The notes under the pieces are model-generated. The model was not told the origin of the DNA. It worked only from the letters and a program-made list of their open reading frames with translations, and did no database searches. This document shows positions 11,728-22,893 of a stretch of 64,000 bases of DNA, piece after piece. The position numbers were made by a program, and so were the translations under genes. Origin of the DNA: Tridacna crocea (taxonomy: Eukaryota; Mollusca; Bivalvia; Cardiida; Cardiidae); the NCBI GenBank assembly GCA_943736015.1, contig OX031062.1, forward strand, positions 54,858,962-54,922,961, given 5' to 3'. The stretch's first letter is position 1; every line of letters starts with the position of its first letter.

Positions 11728-11897
11728 TTAGACTAAATGATAGAATCATAGTAATAAAAGCATTTGCAGACGAAAAATTGTTAGTGGCTCAAATAGCGGA
11801 ACTCGATTATGAAAGGTAAAAAAACATTGCGGAAAAAGGAGAAAATGCTGGTTACCAGCATTTCTCCTTTTCCCTCTATGTTTTCAAAAGTATTTTA
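11728..11897. mobile_element. MITE family A copy (piggyBac-like), degenerate
   Basis: Contains aaagcatttgcagacgaaaa and the family's central palindrome ggagaaaatgctggttacca / tttctccttttccc. Terminal TTAACCC motifs are eroded. Confidence 0.7.
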
Positions 11898-11974
11898 ATT
11901 TCTTTACTATCAGTTGTAATTATCTATTATTGCCAATATGACAGCAAATAGATAAAATAATAAATGAATAGATA

Positions 11975-11982
11975 AGTAAATG

Positions 11983-12038
<56 letters not shown>

Positions 12039-12071
12039 GGGAACATGGGTGGGTAGGTGGGTCGGTAGGTT

Positions 12072-12102
<31 letters not shown>

Positions 12103-12195
12103 GGGAACGTGGGTGAGTAGGTGGGTCGGTAGGTAGATAGATAGATAGATAGATGGATAGATGGGAACGTGGGTGGGTAGGTGGGTCGGTAGGTT

Positions 12196-12242
<47 letters not shown>

Positions 12243-12275
12243 GGGAACGTGGGTGGGTAGGTGGGTCGGTAGGTT

Positions 12276-12312
<37 letters not shown>
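11975..12312. repeat. GATA microsatellite with embedded ~85-110 bp minisatellite
   Basis: Blocks of (GATA)n alternate four times with a spacer gggaacgtgggtgggtaggt-gggtcggtagg. Upstream flank (atctattattgccaatatga) is shared with the array at 14228-14610. Long open frames here consist only of repeated Ser-Ile-Tyr-Leu residues. Confidence 0.9.
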
Positions 12313-12557
12313 AAATAAATAAAAAAAAAAAAAAAAAGATATCCGTCAGTGTCGTTTTCAAGCTTTTGATTCTGGAGTAAAAAGTGAAAAGATTGATAGT
12401 GGTATGTACAACGCCCATTGTTTAAATCTTTTACCACATAATAAAAAAAAAAAAACCGAAGAATTGGCTCATTTCTCTTCCACTTTTAACCATTGTGTCG
12501 ACGATGCGGGAAAAACAGTTAGTGGCTTGAAAAAAATATTGTTTGGAGGCTTTATTT

Positions 12558-12735
12558 CTCCTTCACCCCTGATCATTGTTTCTACCAACGGGAAAGTAGC
12601 CTGTAGCTTTGAATGAATGAATGTGCGAAGTAGTTGGAAAAGAAACTCCTAGAAAGCATGGATAAGTCCACTGGCCGCCTCGATATAACTGAAATGATGT
12701 TGACAACGGCGTTAAACACCGTATATTCAATAAAA
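12558..12735 (+). mobile_element. SINE family S2 copy
   Basis: gggaaagtagcctgtagctt, agttggaaaagaaactccta, ggccgcctcgatataactga and acggcgttaaacaccgt match the family seen at 11165-11425. Confidence 0.65.
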
Positions 12736-13430
12736 CAACTAAAAACCAAATCATTTGCAAACGGCAACAAAAGTCTTTCCTCCCCTAAAGCTTTTGAGCA
12801 AAAGAGAATTTTTTTTTTGTTATTTGACCATTGAGAATTTATAGTGATTCAATAATTCTTAACACTTTTGACTGCCCAGAATTTCTTTGTTTGGCTATCT
12901 AAAAATTTCTGTTCATACCTGTATTACTTTTTTTGTTAAAGGGATATAATAATAACCTCCCTTTGAATTAAGGATATAGTGATTTTAGAATTGAAAATGA
13001 TAATTCTATGAAGGCAACTCCACAAAAAGTGGCTCGGTCAGGATGCTTCAATAGTGATGATTCTTAATGATATCACATCTATGAGAGTAAAATTCTGGTG
13101 AAAAAAAAAAATCTTCTGCTTCAGGGTGGGAATACTTTAATTGTGACTCAAAAGCTTGAATTTGCATTTAAAAGTATTTTCTCCGTTTTCCAACAATATT
13201 TTCTAAAGGCTTTCTTCTCTATGGTCCTGAGAACTGGGGATTGTGCGGTAGAGGTGAAGTCGAGTACAACTGTTGTTTGTGACAATTATCTGATGAAATA
13301 TTATGAATAATGCAGTATTTTAGGCAAGGCTATTCGTAATTTATTCTTTGGAGTTCGTAGGTCTCCGTGAATCTGAAAATTGCTAATGTTGAATACTGAG
13401 AAAAACATATGAGCTATGCTTTGAAAAAAG

Positions 13431-13651
13431 GAGGCTTAATGCATCTGCGAAAAGTTTCGGCCCATGTCAGCCTGCGCGGACTGCCAAGGCTGACATGGGC
13501 CGAAACTTTTCGCTGTCTTTAAATTTTCTGCTTGTCATAGGACCATTCTACATCATGTTTCAATCGATTGTTTGACAAAAAGGGATTTAATTGATCCAAG
13601 TGTCATGGGCCACAGAGCTGCGTGAAGCCCCCTTTTGCCAGAGCATGGCTC
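13431..13651. mobile_element. MITE family E copy
   Basis: atgcatctgcgaaaagtttc leads into the hairpin ggcccatgtcagcctgcg ... ggctgacatgggcc and then gaaacttttcgctgtc. The tail has agcccccttttgccagagca. Confidence 0.8.
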
Positions 13652-13849
13652 ATATAGAAGGAAAGTCAACAATTCTGATCACAAAGCGTAAATGTCGAAA
13701 TACAATGTAAACTTTCAGAAATATATTTTTTACTGCAGGCTACAGGTTGAGAAATCTCTTTACATTTTATTGGTGAACCTTTTTTTTTACGTACGTTTTT
13801 GTGGCTAAGCGGTGGGAAGTAAGCCAAGCTATGTGAGCCATGAAAAGTT

Positions 13850-14080
13850 TTTTTTTTTACGCATCTGAAAACCCAATCGACCCATGTTAGCCTGCGCAGT
13901 CCGCTTGGGCTGATATCTGTCAAAACTTGTTTGCTATTTCTATATTTCCTGTTCTGCATGCCTGAGGACTTGTCTTCCTCATGATTCAGGTGGATTGTTA
14001 GACAAAAGCGATTTTATAGATACGTAGTTACATGAACACGTGATCACGGAAATGTATTACGCCCCCTTTTGCAGGAGTAT
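13850..14080. mobile_element. MITE family E copy, diverged
   Basis: acgcatctgaaaacccaat, catgttagcctgcgcagtcc, gattcaggtggattgttaga and gccccctttgcagg-like tail align with 13431-13651. Confidence 0.65.
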
Positions 14081-14227
14081 ACTTCATGTTTGTTGTTCAT
14101 CTCCGAACTTTTGTTATATCATCTTCTCTTTATATTTGCCTGTTTATATTTCATTTCTTTATTATCAGTTGTAATCATCTATTATTGCCAATATGACTGC
14201 AAATATATAAAATAATAAATGAATAGA

Positions 14228-14240
14228 TAAGTAAATAAGG

Positions 14241-14277
<37 letters not shown>

Positions 14278-14332
14278 GGATGGATGGATGGATGGATGGA
14301 TCGATCGATCGATCGATCGATCGATCGGTAGG

Positions 14333-14373
<41 letters not shown>

Positions 14374-14400
14374 GGGAACGTGGGTGGGTAGGTTGGTGTG

Positions 14401-14437
<37 letters not shown>

Positions 14438-14492
14438 CCATAGATAGATAGATGGATGGATGGATGGATGGATGGATGGATCGATCGGTAGG

Positions 14493-14541
<49 letters not shown>

Positions 14542-14610
14542 GGGAACGAGGGTGGGTAGGTTGGTGTGTAGGTTGATAGATAGATAGATAGATAGAAAGA
14601 TGAAAAAATA
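14228..14610. repeat. GATA/GGAT/GATC microsatellite with minisatellite spacers
   Basis: (GATA)n blocks alternate with (GGAT)n, a (GATC)n block at about 14301-14327, and the spacer gggaacgtgggtgggtaggt. Its upstream flank at 14158-14228 is nearly the same as that before 11975. Confidence 0.9.
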
Positions 14611-14871
14611 GATAAATAAATAAATAATATGATATACTAATAATTTTAATGTTCTGGAAAATTTTGAATTGACGTTAAATTGGGAACGGCTTTGGTGTAT
14701 GAAACATAATTGACGTAATTACAAAAAGTAATCGTTCATAGTTTGATATGTTTTGGTTATAAGATTTAAAAAAAAACATTGGTTATCGGACTTAAAAAAC
14801 ACCGGGGGGATTCTCTTAAATGATCACCAGTTTCCTACTTTTTTTTGTGAAAGATAACTTAGTTTCTATTA

Positions 14872-15060
14872 ACTCGTATCCAAACGACAAAATTTTAGAC
14901 TTGTCCAAATTGAAAGCATTTACAGACGACAAAATGTGACTCAGAAATTGAAACTTTACTTTAGAAGAGTAGGAAAACATTGTGGGAAAAGGAGAAAATG
15001 CTGGTTACCAGCATTTTCTCCTTTTCCAACAATGTTTTCAGAGGGCTTCTTCCTGTGAAA
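14872..15060. mobile_element. MITE family A copy (piggyBac-like)
   Basis: ccaaacgacaaaattttaga, gaaagcatttacagacgac and the perfect palindrome around ctggttaccag at about 15000. The right end is truncated. Confidence 0.8.
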
Positions 15061-15112
15061 GCTGCAATTTGAGCTACAATATCCTAGATTTCTTCTATAC
15101 CTTTTCGCGTAT

Positions 15113-15350
15113 TAACTCTTTACCAAATGACAAAGGGGTTAGATCGGTACACATTGAAATCATTCATATCCAACAAAATAAATGAGATTACTATAAAGAA
15201 AAAACTTAGTTTGTAAGGTTAAAAAGTGCGAAAAGGAAAACAAGTGCTTTTTTAACCAACATCTTCTCCTTTTCTCACAATATTTTTCTACCCTTTCAGA
15301 TGTATATCCCATTACTTTAGCCACTCAAGAATTGTCGTCTGCAAAAGACT
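15113..15350. mobile_element. MITE family A copy, diverged
   Basis: Starts attaactctttaccaaatga. The central palindrome is eroded (gcgaaaaggaaaacaagtgc / catcttctccttttctcaca). Confidence 0.55.
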
Positions 15351-15354
15351 TTGG

Positions 15355-15580
15355 TGTGTGGTGTCCGTGGTTGTGAGGTAGAGCGTCGGCCTCATTCCCA
15401 TTAGGTCCTTAGTTTGATACTTGGAAGCGGGTGTCAACTTTGGGATTTTTTATTGGCCCACACATTCGGTACGAGTACTGGTGTAGTTCCCAGGAAGCAG
15501 AATCGAGAGAGATCTGTATAATTGTTAGAACTTGTTTCTCAAGAATTTGTTTCTCAATCGATGTAAACTAAATTTTTTAA
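15355..15580 (+). mobile_element. tRNA-derived SINE (family S3)
   Basis: The head ggttgtgaggtagagcgtcg resembles a pol III A box and tagtttgatacttgg a B box. The body is gggtgtcaactttgggattt, cgagtactggtgtagttccc, aggaagcagaatcgagaga. Copies at 28322-28508 and 57272-57432. Confidence 0.65.
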
Positions 15581-15696
15581 CTAAAATGCTTTCGGTTTGG
15601 ACAAGTCTAAATGTTCATTGTTTAATAAAGGGTTAAAAAAAAACGTCGTCAGGGTTCAACTTGGTCTATATGGTGCCTTCAAAGAATACATAGACT

Positions 15697-15845
15697 GTAA
15701 TTCATAACCAAACGATCGTGAGCTTTAATGGTCCCAAAATCAAAGCACTTGAAAAACTTTGAAGGAAAAAAAAAGGGAAAGTGTTAGGTTGGTAACAAGC
15801 ATTTTTTCCCTTTTATCTCAACGTTTTTTAACCTTTTCAAAGTTA
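15697..15845. mobile_element. MITE family A copy, degenerate
   Basis: ataaccaaacgatcgtgagc at the left, and a decayed central inverted repeat around ggttggtaacaagca. Confidence 0.5.
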
Positions 15846-16538
15846 CATGTATTTTAAGCCAAAGGCTGCTAGGGCATCTCACTGATCAGAACAGCTATCA
15901 GCGTCTTTTGTATGAATATAACATGGAAAGGTAGAACTTGCTCTTCATAGACCTATCAGCTCTAAGGTTATAAAATACAAGCGACAAGTTTGTCATAGAA
16001 CATTATATATAAATAGACTTGATCACTCGATATAATCATCATGAAATTAGTAAACTAAATGCAGTGTGTTCATTATATGCGTGATTATTCCCGCCCCGCC
16101 CTCCCTCCCCTATTAAGAAGGGTAAAAACAGGACCCGACAGCCATTCAAATAGTATTGACATCGTTATTTCCCGCTAGATGGCGTTCTACAAATACAATC
16201 TTCGAAGAATATGGCATGCGCAGACAACGGTATTGACTTTTTTTTGGCTCACATGCGCCCATAGCTACTGTGATCGGCCCAAATCTCCATTGCCAGTACT
16301 TCCAACCACGTCATCGAAATCGTCTATTTTCGCCGAAATGTTTTCTAAATCGCCTGATTAGAATTGGTCAAAGCGTTCGGCCCCGCTATTTACGATGACT
16401 GCTTGACCTGAAAGTGAAAATCCTTGTTTGTATGCTGACGCTCATGTCACATGTCATGTTTGGCTTTTTACTCCCACAAAGTCATGATATAGAAAGGGAA
16501 AAGACGATGTTAGGGAAAGTAGGCTGTCTCTGTTCTAT

Positions 16539-16772
16539 ATTGCTTGCAACATGCGAAAAGGGGCATTCGAACATTTGCGTACAATGTTGTCTCGGATCAG
16601 CCTGCGCAGTCTGCCCATGCAGGCTAATCCGAGACGGCACTTTACGACTACATTAGATTTTGTGCTACAATAGACTTGCGCTAAACAGAAAATTACGTAA
16701 AACGGAAAGTGTAGTTTTGGATTAGCAGGCTGATCCGAGACAACACTTTACTCAAATGTCCGAATGCCACTT
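16539..16772. mobile_element. MITE family B copy
   Basis: gcgaaaaggggcattcgaac ... tcaaatgtccgaatgccact with the inner cggatcagcctgcgcagtct hairpin. Confidence 0.75.
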
Positions 16773-16839
16773 ACCGTAGCCACTCTGCTCACAGCCAAAT
16801 ATAATTAACCGTATTTACACGTAGTTCAACCTACGGAGC

Positions 16840-17133
16840 CCGGTAGGTGTCATGCTCTACACATTTTTTATTTCGATATAACGAAATCCTAAATCGTTTA
16901 AACGAAATACTATCTCGAGAAAACGAAATACTAAATAGCATTTCGTTTAAACGATTTAGCATTTCGTTTTCTCGAAATAGTATTTCGTTTTAACGATTTA
17001 GTATTTCGTTTTCTCGAAATAGTATTTCGTTATAACGATTTAGGATTTCGTTTTCTCGAAATAGTATTCGTTTAAACGATTTAGCATTTCGTTATATCGA
17101 AATAAAAAATGTGTAGAGCATGACACCTACCGG
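16840..17133. mobile_element. Fold-back element with internal (TTTCG..AACGA) array, family H
   Basis: Ends are ccggtaggtgtcatgctcta and its exact inverse tagagcatgacacctaccgg. Between them are about seven variants of a short motif (tagtatttcgttttctcgaa, aacgatttagcatttcg), mostly pointing one way with the left copies inverted. It can fold almost completely on itself and has no coding capacity. Confidence 0.85.
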
Positions 17134-17704
17134 CCTGCGTATCAATCAACTCAAACTTTCTTTATATTTTTTTCTTTTTGTCGATTCTAAACGTACTTGG
17201 AACGAATACTTCAACGTAGCTGACCGTACGAACACTACGGTAGACTACGTTTGAAATGACCAGCTGTCAAGTACGTGCCTGGCCGTAAATGTGACCGAAG
17301 CTTATAGAAACACCGTAACGGATTGCAGCAAATACAAGGTCTCTGCAGCCTCATGAATGACAGATACCAAAGTTCAAATGAAAACAAGTACATTTTTTTT
17401 TTATCATCCGTCAATGTCCCATTAAATGTCGTCGGAAGTTTTTTTGTTTGAACTTTTTATGTTTACCAAAACCACACAAGACCGTGCATATTACAGAGAA
17501 AAGATGAAAATCACACGTTTCTTCGGAGATGAACTTTATAAAACGGAAATAATTACGCAATAAATAGCAAGCCGTACATTAATCTAATTTGCACACAACG
17601 GTGGGCGTTGGTTTATGCTGGTCGGCAATTTGTCCGAGGAATGTGGGTTTACTTTTTACGACGTAGTTGACTACGCTGGCTGTTGACCAACTTTCGCTAT
17701 TATA

Positions 17705-17783
17705 TCGTCGGTTTACTCCAAAAACCTCGTAACTACAGCTTGAAACAAGCTGTAGTTACGAAGTTTTTGAAGTAAACCAACGA
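17705..17783. mobile_element. Short near-perfect palindrome, family F
   Basis: Arms of about 38 bp: tcgtcggtttactccaaaaa and its inverse enclose cgtaactacagcttg / caagctgtagttacg. Other copies: 24944-25032, 34052-34126, 38386-38464. Confidence 0.85.
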
Positions 17784-17794
17784 TTTACTAGAAT

Positions 17795-18300
17795 GAAATA
17801 GAGGGTTTTGTTTTTATTTTACGGTGCAAGATCGAAATTTATTTCATCGAGTGAACATCATCGGTAACATTTTCACGAGTGGCACAGCCACCAGTGAAAA
17901 GATGACAGATGGCGTTCACGACATGAAACAAATTTCGATCTTTCACCGAAAAAAAAAATATATTTATTTCATGCTTGTAACCCTATATCTGGGGGAAACT
18001 TAATCGAAATCTAATACGGTCCTTTTCGGTTACTCCCCGTAGTGTACCCCTACGCATAGCAAGGCATTATGTACAATATTACGCAAAGCGCAAAAAATAT
18101 AGGGTAAATTACGTCATATTTCCAACAGGAAACTAGCCTGCTGGTACAACTGTTTTTGCCATCAATTGAAGAGTTCGAATATACAAATCGGTATTTTCAC
18201 TAGTCGTAACTATGAAATATCGAAAAATAGTTTACCGACAATTCTCGATAACCTACCGGAAATCATGAAATAATAAATAGTAATTTGTGATTGGTGATTA
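17795..18300. mobile_element. Fold-back element family I, plus-like orientation
   Basis: Has a hairpin gatcgaaatttatttcatcg / catgaaacaaatttcgatct with tcatcggtaacattttcacg, followed by taaattacgtcatatttcca and atcaattgaagagttcgaa. The same blocks occur in reverse at 34395-34830, and in both orientations at 49600-50300. Confidence 0.75.
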
Positions 18301-18477
18301 AAAATGTAGAAATATTTATTCTGCGGACCTGATGCAGCCGTAGTTGCGGGCACGTTCATTACAACAAAAAGAGCCACAGATATTCATAGTCTGTTACCTC
18401 CTGTTACCTCTTGTACCCTTTATTTTCTAAAAAATCATTTTTTTTTTGTTTGTATAGCCGTTCATTTCGTTTATGGT

Positions 18478-18700
18478 GAACCCTTCACCTCACAATGCAG
18501 AGTTTTGACGACCCAGAAAAACAAAGCCTTTGAAAAGTTTGTGGAAAAAGAAGGGAATGCCGACTAACAGCATTTTCTCCTTATCACACAACATTTTCTC
18601 GGCTGTAAAGACAACCCTATCCTTCTTACACACAATTTTTTTTGTCTATTAATACATTCGATTTGGACTTGTCTAAAATATTATCGTTTAATAAGGATTT
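18478..18700. mobile_element. MITE family A copy, diverged
   Basis: cccttcacctcacaatgcag, a central half-palindrome agcattttctccttatcaca, and the right end cgatttggacttgtctaaaa. Confidence 0.6.
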
Positions 18701-19012
18701 ATTTATATATCTATCTACTTTTTTATTTTATTTTATCTAAAATATTGTCGTTTAATAAGGATTTATTTATTTATTTATTTATTTCATTTAGCACTTTAGG
18801 ATGTAATATGGTCTTACAGACACAACAAATTCAAATAAAATGTCAAAAAATGGTGGAAATGCACAGGACTTAACTGCAAAAATATATAAAATAAATCATT
18901 GCAATTCATCTACTAAATATAGCTTTGTGATAGATGACAAAACATATTGTGGTCTCTACGATATGATTGATCTTGTACTACTTCCTATAGAGTAACACGT
19001 TACGACAGACGT

Positions 19013-19241
19013 TTAACCCTTTACCACACAATCCCTGGTTTTTACGATCCGGAGATAGAAATCTTTTGAAAACATTGTGGGAAAAGGAGAAAATGCTGGT
19101 GACCAGCATTTTCTCCTTTTTCCCACAATGTTTTTTACCCTGCTGGAAACAAACTTAAATTTCTGAGTTATGTCTATTTTGTCGTCTGGAATTGCTTTAA
19201 ATTTGGACCAGTCTAAAATCTGTTGTTGCGTAAGGGATTAA
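19013..19241. mobile_element. MITE family A copy (piggyBac-like), complete
   Basis: Starts TTAACCCTTTACCACACAA and ends GCGTAAGGGATTAA. The perfect central palindrome is attgtgggaaaaggagaaaa / tctcctttttcccacaatg. TTAA at both ends plus CCCTTT-type termini fit piggyBac-type mobilisation (inference). Confidence 0.85.
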
Positions 19242-20054
19242 ATAGATCAAAACTCATTGAAATATCTAAACGACGCGTTTTGTAGAAATTTGCACGTCAC
19301 TTTAAAGCGGCTGATAGATTGCAACCGACTGTACTTAAGTGACTGTAGAAAGGGCTAAATCCGGAAACCCCCCTAATCTGCCCTGTTTTTTTCGGAAAAA
19401 CCAAATGGAATTGATGCGTCTTTTCTAGGCTTTGTATGAAAGTGCAACTCTTTATGTTTCTACAAATAAACATTAAGTTCTCGGAAGTAGCATATTTCTG
19501 GAAGAAAAATTGAATACTGAAGCGTACGAAATAGCCAGTTTTGTCAAATTTACGGTGATTTCAGACAAATACGATCAGAAAAAAAATATGATCCCCCATA
19601 CCCGACACCTTGAAATTTTGCTCACAGTGAAGAAAAATAACTATAGAAATAGGTTATAAATAAAACATGGTGTCGGTTATGGGTCTTCATATTCAAAAAA
19701 ATAAAAATCGTAACAGAGATCTTTAAACTACATGTAACAACGGTTGAATGTTCGATGTGTCTAATCCATGCGAAATAATCAAATTTTCGCTTCAAACTTC
19801 AAACTGCTGTTCGATATCTAGAGCTGAATAATACAATGGCAAGTCATGAATACCTTTAAAACTGATTTACAACCTTCTGTGTTACTGTGTCACAGGTAAA
19901 CCATGCTACAAAATGGGCTGCTTAAAGAATTATAATTAGACCGGATATATTGATATGTTTGATAGTTTGATCCTCAGTATTCTTTTATACACTACATGGA
20001 CCTAAAGGAATGTGATTTTAGTAAACCTTTCCCCGATTTCACTGTTCCATTCTA

Positions 20055-20903
20055 GTATCCATGGTAACCTGTTAGGAATGGATTATATAAATGAATTTTA
20101 TTGATGAATTCACACTTATCTTAAAAGATGTGAAAAAAGGAAATATGCAAGTTTTGGTGAACATGCCCCAATTTAACCCTTTCCCAAGCGACAAATTTTA
20201 GACTGTCCCGAATTGAAAGCATCTGCAGATGCAAATTTTCATTTTGGTTAAATTGAGGCTAAGGTAGAAAAAATTGTGGAAGGAGAAGAAAGTGCTCATT
20301 TTAAGCGATTTCTCCTTTTTCCCACAAAATTTTCCAAAGTCTTTTACCCCAGGGTCGTGGAAACCAGTGATTGTTTTGGAAAAGGTTAATACCAGTCATA
20401 GTTTTGTAATTACATGTACATGTATTTGGTTTCCATGGCAACAATTTGCTATAAGGATGAATACATTATAATTACATGTTTATTTAAGGAAAAGATCAGT
20501 TTGCACAAATGCTTTAAATCAAATAAATGTAGTAATTATTAGAAATGAAATACAAGCAATTAATGATTTCAGAAATTCTGAGTCACTTTTCCTTCATGGT
20601 TACTATGGTAATGGAATTCAAAATTTCATAACATGAAAGGATTTTTGTAAGGTATATGTTTTATTGAACCTTTGCTGATCATTGAGTAGATATAAGAGTA
20701 AGAGTAAGGACATTTTGTTAAAAAAGAACGTTTTTATTTACTTACTCGTTACCATGGTAACCATTGTCTCCCAACTGATAAATTGACCCTTGTAAAATAG
20801 GAAATCATTTGTCAAACAAATTGATTGAAAAATATTTTCTTATTGGAAAATACTCATTTTTTTTGCATTTCTATATGGATAATAAAATGGTTTCCATGGC
20901 AAC
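20055..20903. repeat. Spaced series of CCATGG-centred X-box-like palindromes
   Basis: Five versions of the 14-mer GTTNCCATGGNAAC lie at 20055-20068, 20429-20442, 20599-20612 (one mismatch per half), 20748-20761 and 20890-20903. Removing the MITE at 20173-20389, they are about 157, 170, 149 and 142 bp apart. The motif matches the known RFX X-box consensus. The spacing suggests remnants of a ~150 bp tandem unit. The sequence between motifs is too diverged to align by eye. Confidence 0.6.
20173..20389. mobile_element. MITE family A copy
   Basis: TTAACCCTTTCCCAAGCGAC ... TTGGAAAAGGTTAA. Central inverted repeat partly decayed. Inserted in the X-box-like series. Confidence 0.8.
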
Positions 20904-21099
20904 AGTGTCATTTAGAATGTATTTTATTTGTTGTTTTCTTTAACTACATTACTTGAGGACTTGAATGCAAATATTTTTTTCTGAAAATTTAAGTTGGGCC
21001 ATTTTCGCCCCATAATGAACCTAGTCCTTTCTATTCTCAACGTGCCAATTTAAATGAAGGGCAAGGAAAATTGCAGTCGACTTTGTGACCAAACTTAGA

Positions 21100-21458
21100 C
21101 ACTTTATTTAAAAAAAAAAAACATTTTCCGTTGAGAAAAAAGGATTTTCACGCCGAATAACCGAATAAAAACGGCATCGTTATGGGACAAAATCATCTAT
21201 ACTTTTAGCACAGTAAACTGATCAAGGCGAATGCATTGCTCTAAGGAACACTCACAGCAGACATACGTGTTCTAAATATGATTTATACATAAAAACAATT
21301 AAGTTGATATTCATATTTTATTATAACTATCAAATTTTACGAAAAAGGACCAGTTTGACTTGCCTAAGTGACAGACAGCCACTGTACAGAATCATAAGAA
21401 ATATGCAATCCAAAACGTTGTACAAGTCCGGTCCAACATAGTGGAATTTATCCTTCGT
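21100..21458. other. No recognised feature
   Basis: AT-rich; no convincing coding signal or known repeat. Confidence 0.4.
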
Positions 21459-21695
21459 TTAACTCATTAACAAACGCCAAATATTTTAGACTTGTCTAAA
21501 AAGAAAATATTTGCAGACGTCAAAATGAAAGCCGTTTGAAATGAAAGTATTTGTTGTAGGAAGAGAGAAAATACATTGTGAATAAAAGAGAAAATGCTGT
21601 TTACCAGCATTTCCTTTTTTTCCACAATATTTTCAAAAAGGCTTCTTCCTCAAGTCCTCAAGTCCTAGAACTAGGGATTATAAGGAACAGGTTAA
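21459..21695. mobile_element. MITE family A copy
   Basis: TTAACTCATTAACAAACGCC ... AGGAACAGGTTAA. Central gagaaaatgctgtttaccag / catttccttttttccaca. Confidence 0.75.
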
Positions 21696-22375
21696 CTGAC
21701 AGCATTCAAATTTTTCTATCTCCTTTCTCGCCAGCAACGTGTGAACTGCTATTGTGATGTATGCCTATTGTTGAAACCTTTATTAATAAATTACAAGAAA
21801 TTTTTTATGTACAACATCATGGCGCCGCAAATCATTTGTTTCTGAAATAAGGCACATTACCGCATATCAAGTTGTCCTAAGTGAATTTATGGAGAATTCG
21901 GTGAGAAATGAACATTACTGAGAAGCCTTAAACAATCTTTAGAATACAACTAAAAACTTAAAAAAGAAAGAGGCAGTAATAGTAAGACACAATGATAACA
22001 ATTCTTTCGCGAAATTTACCGTAAGTTCAATTAGAGCTATGCACCAAAGCAGTTGTCACTCGGCAAACAAGACAAGAAAATATTATTAAAACTAGGTTTT
22101 GATATCAAAATCAGGGTATGACATGAACCAAATTAGGTACGAAATGATCAAAGTGAGTTCGAAATGACCAAAATATTAAGTATAGGTAGGAAATGACCAG
22201 ATTTGTACGGAATGGCCTAGGTACGAAATGATCTTATTACGGAATGATTGGAAGCCGAGTAAACAATATGGCTACCGCCATAGGTACCTTTCAAAAGCGA
22301 ATAAAAATATTAAACTCGGAAACCCCCGAATTTGGTCCTAACTTGATTCCTCGTCTTCGTCCAAACAACTATTAG

Positions 22376-22599
22376 TTAACCCTTTACCAAACGATAATAT
22401 TTTAGGCTTGTCCAAATTGAAAGCGTTTGCAGACGACAAAACCAAAGTGACTGAAAAATTTATTTTTTTCTTAAGGGTATAAAACATTGTGCGAAAAGGA
22501 TAAAATGCTGGTTGCCAGCATTTTATCCTTTTCCCACAATGTTTTCTAGAGGCTTCTTTCTCGGGGTCGAAAAGTAGGGATTGTGTGGTAATGGGTTAA
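22376..22599. mobile_element. MITE family A copy, complete
   Basis: TTAACCCTTTACCAAACGAT ... GTGTGGTAATGGGTTAA, with an intact palindrome (gcgaaaaggataaaatgctg / cagcattttatccttttccc). The arms share a compensating gata/tatc change, so they changed together. Confidence 0.85.
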
Positions 22600-22809
22600 T
22601 CAAATTTACGCTTATTCATCATCGCCACCGGCTGCCCATATGGGCGACGCCACCTGAAGTCTTATTTTTGTTACGGGAGGATAGTGCAAGATTCAGGACG
22701 AAACCCATCCTATGTTACGCCTGGTTCTGTTACGTGCTCGGTGTATTGTATGTTACACGAGACCTCGGTTTAATGTCTCATTCGAAAGAGCATCAGCAAT
22801 TTTAGGAGG

Positions 22810-22893
22810 CCAGCTGTGGGGTTCGAACCCACACTCTCAAGTGACCGATGACTTGATGTTAACAAGTCTTAAGCTCTATGCTATGTAGGCTGG
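22810..22893 (-). tRNA. tRNA-like sequence, probable SINE head or tRNA pseudogene
   Basis: On the minus strand there is a 5 bp acceptor pairing (ccagc/gctgg), an A-box-like tagcatagag, an anticodon-type stem gacttg/caagtc with a 7-base loop ttaacat, a long variable region, and a T-arm with the B box gggttcgaaccc. Anticodon would read AAC, yet the long variable region is Leu/Ser-like, and the acceptor stem is short. This conflict favours a SINE head or pseudogene over a working tRNA. Confidence 0.4.

Noticed and set aside
11910..12437. Two long minus-strand frames rich in Ser-Ile-Tyr-Leu
   Set aside because: Direct translation of the GATA microsatellite; any frame through it stays open.
16179..16656. 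Short open frames upstream of and within a MITE B
   Set aside because: No domain, no splice continuity, and the second frame overlaps the repeat; part of the first is repeated at 37480-37810.
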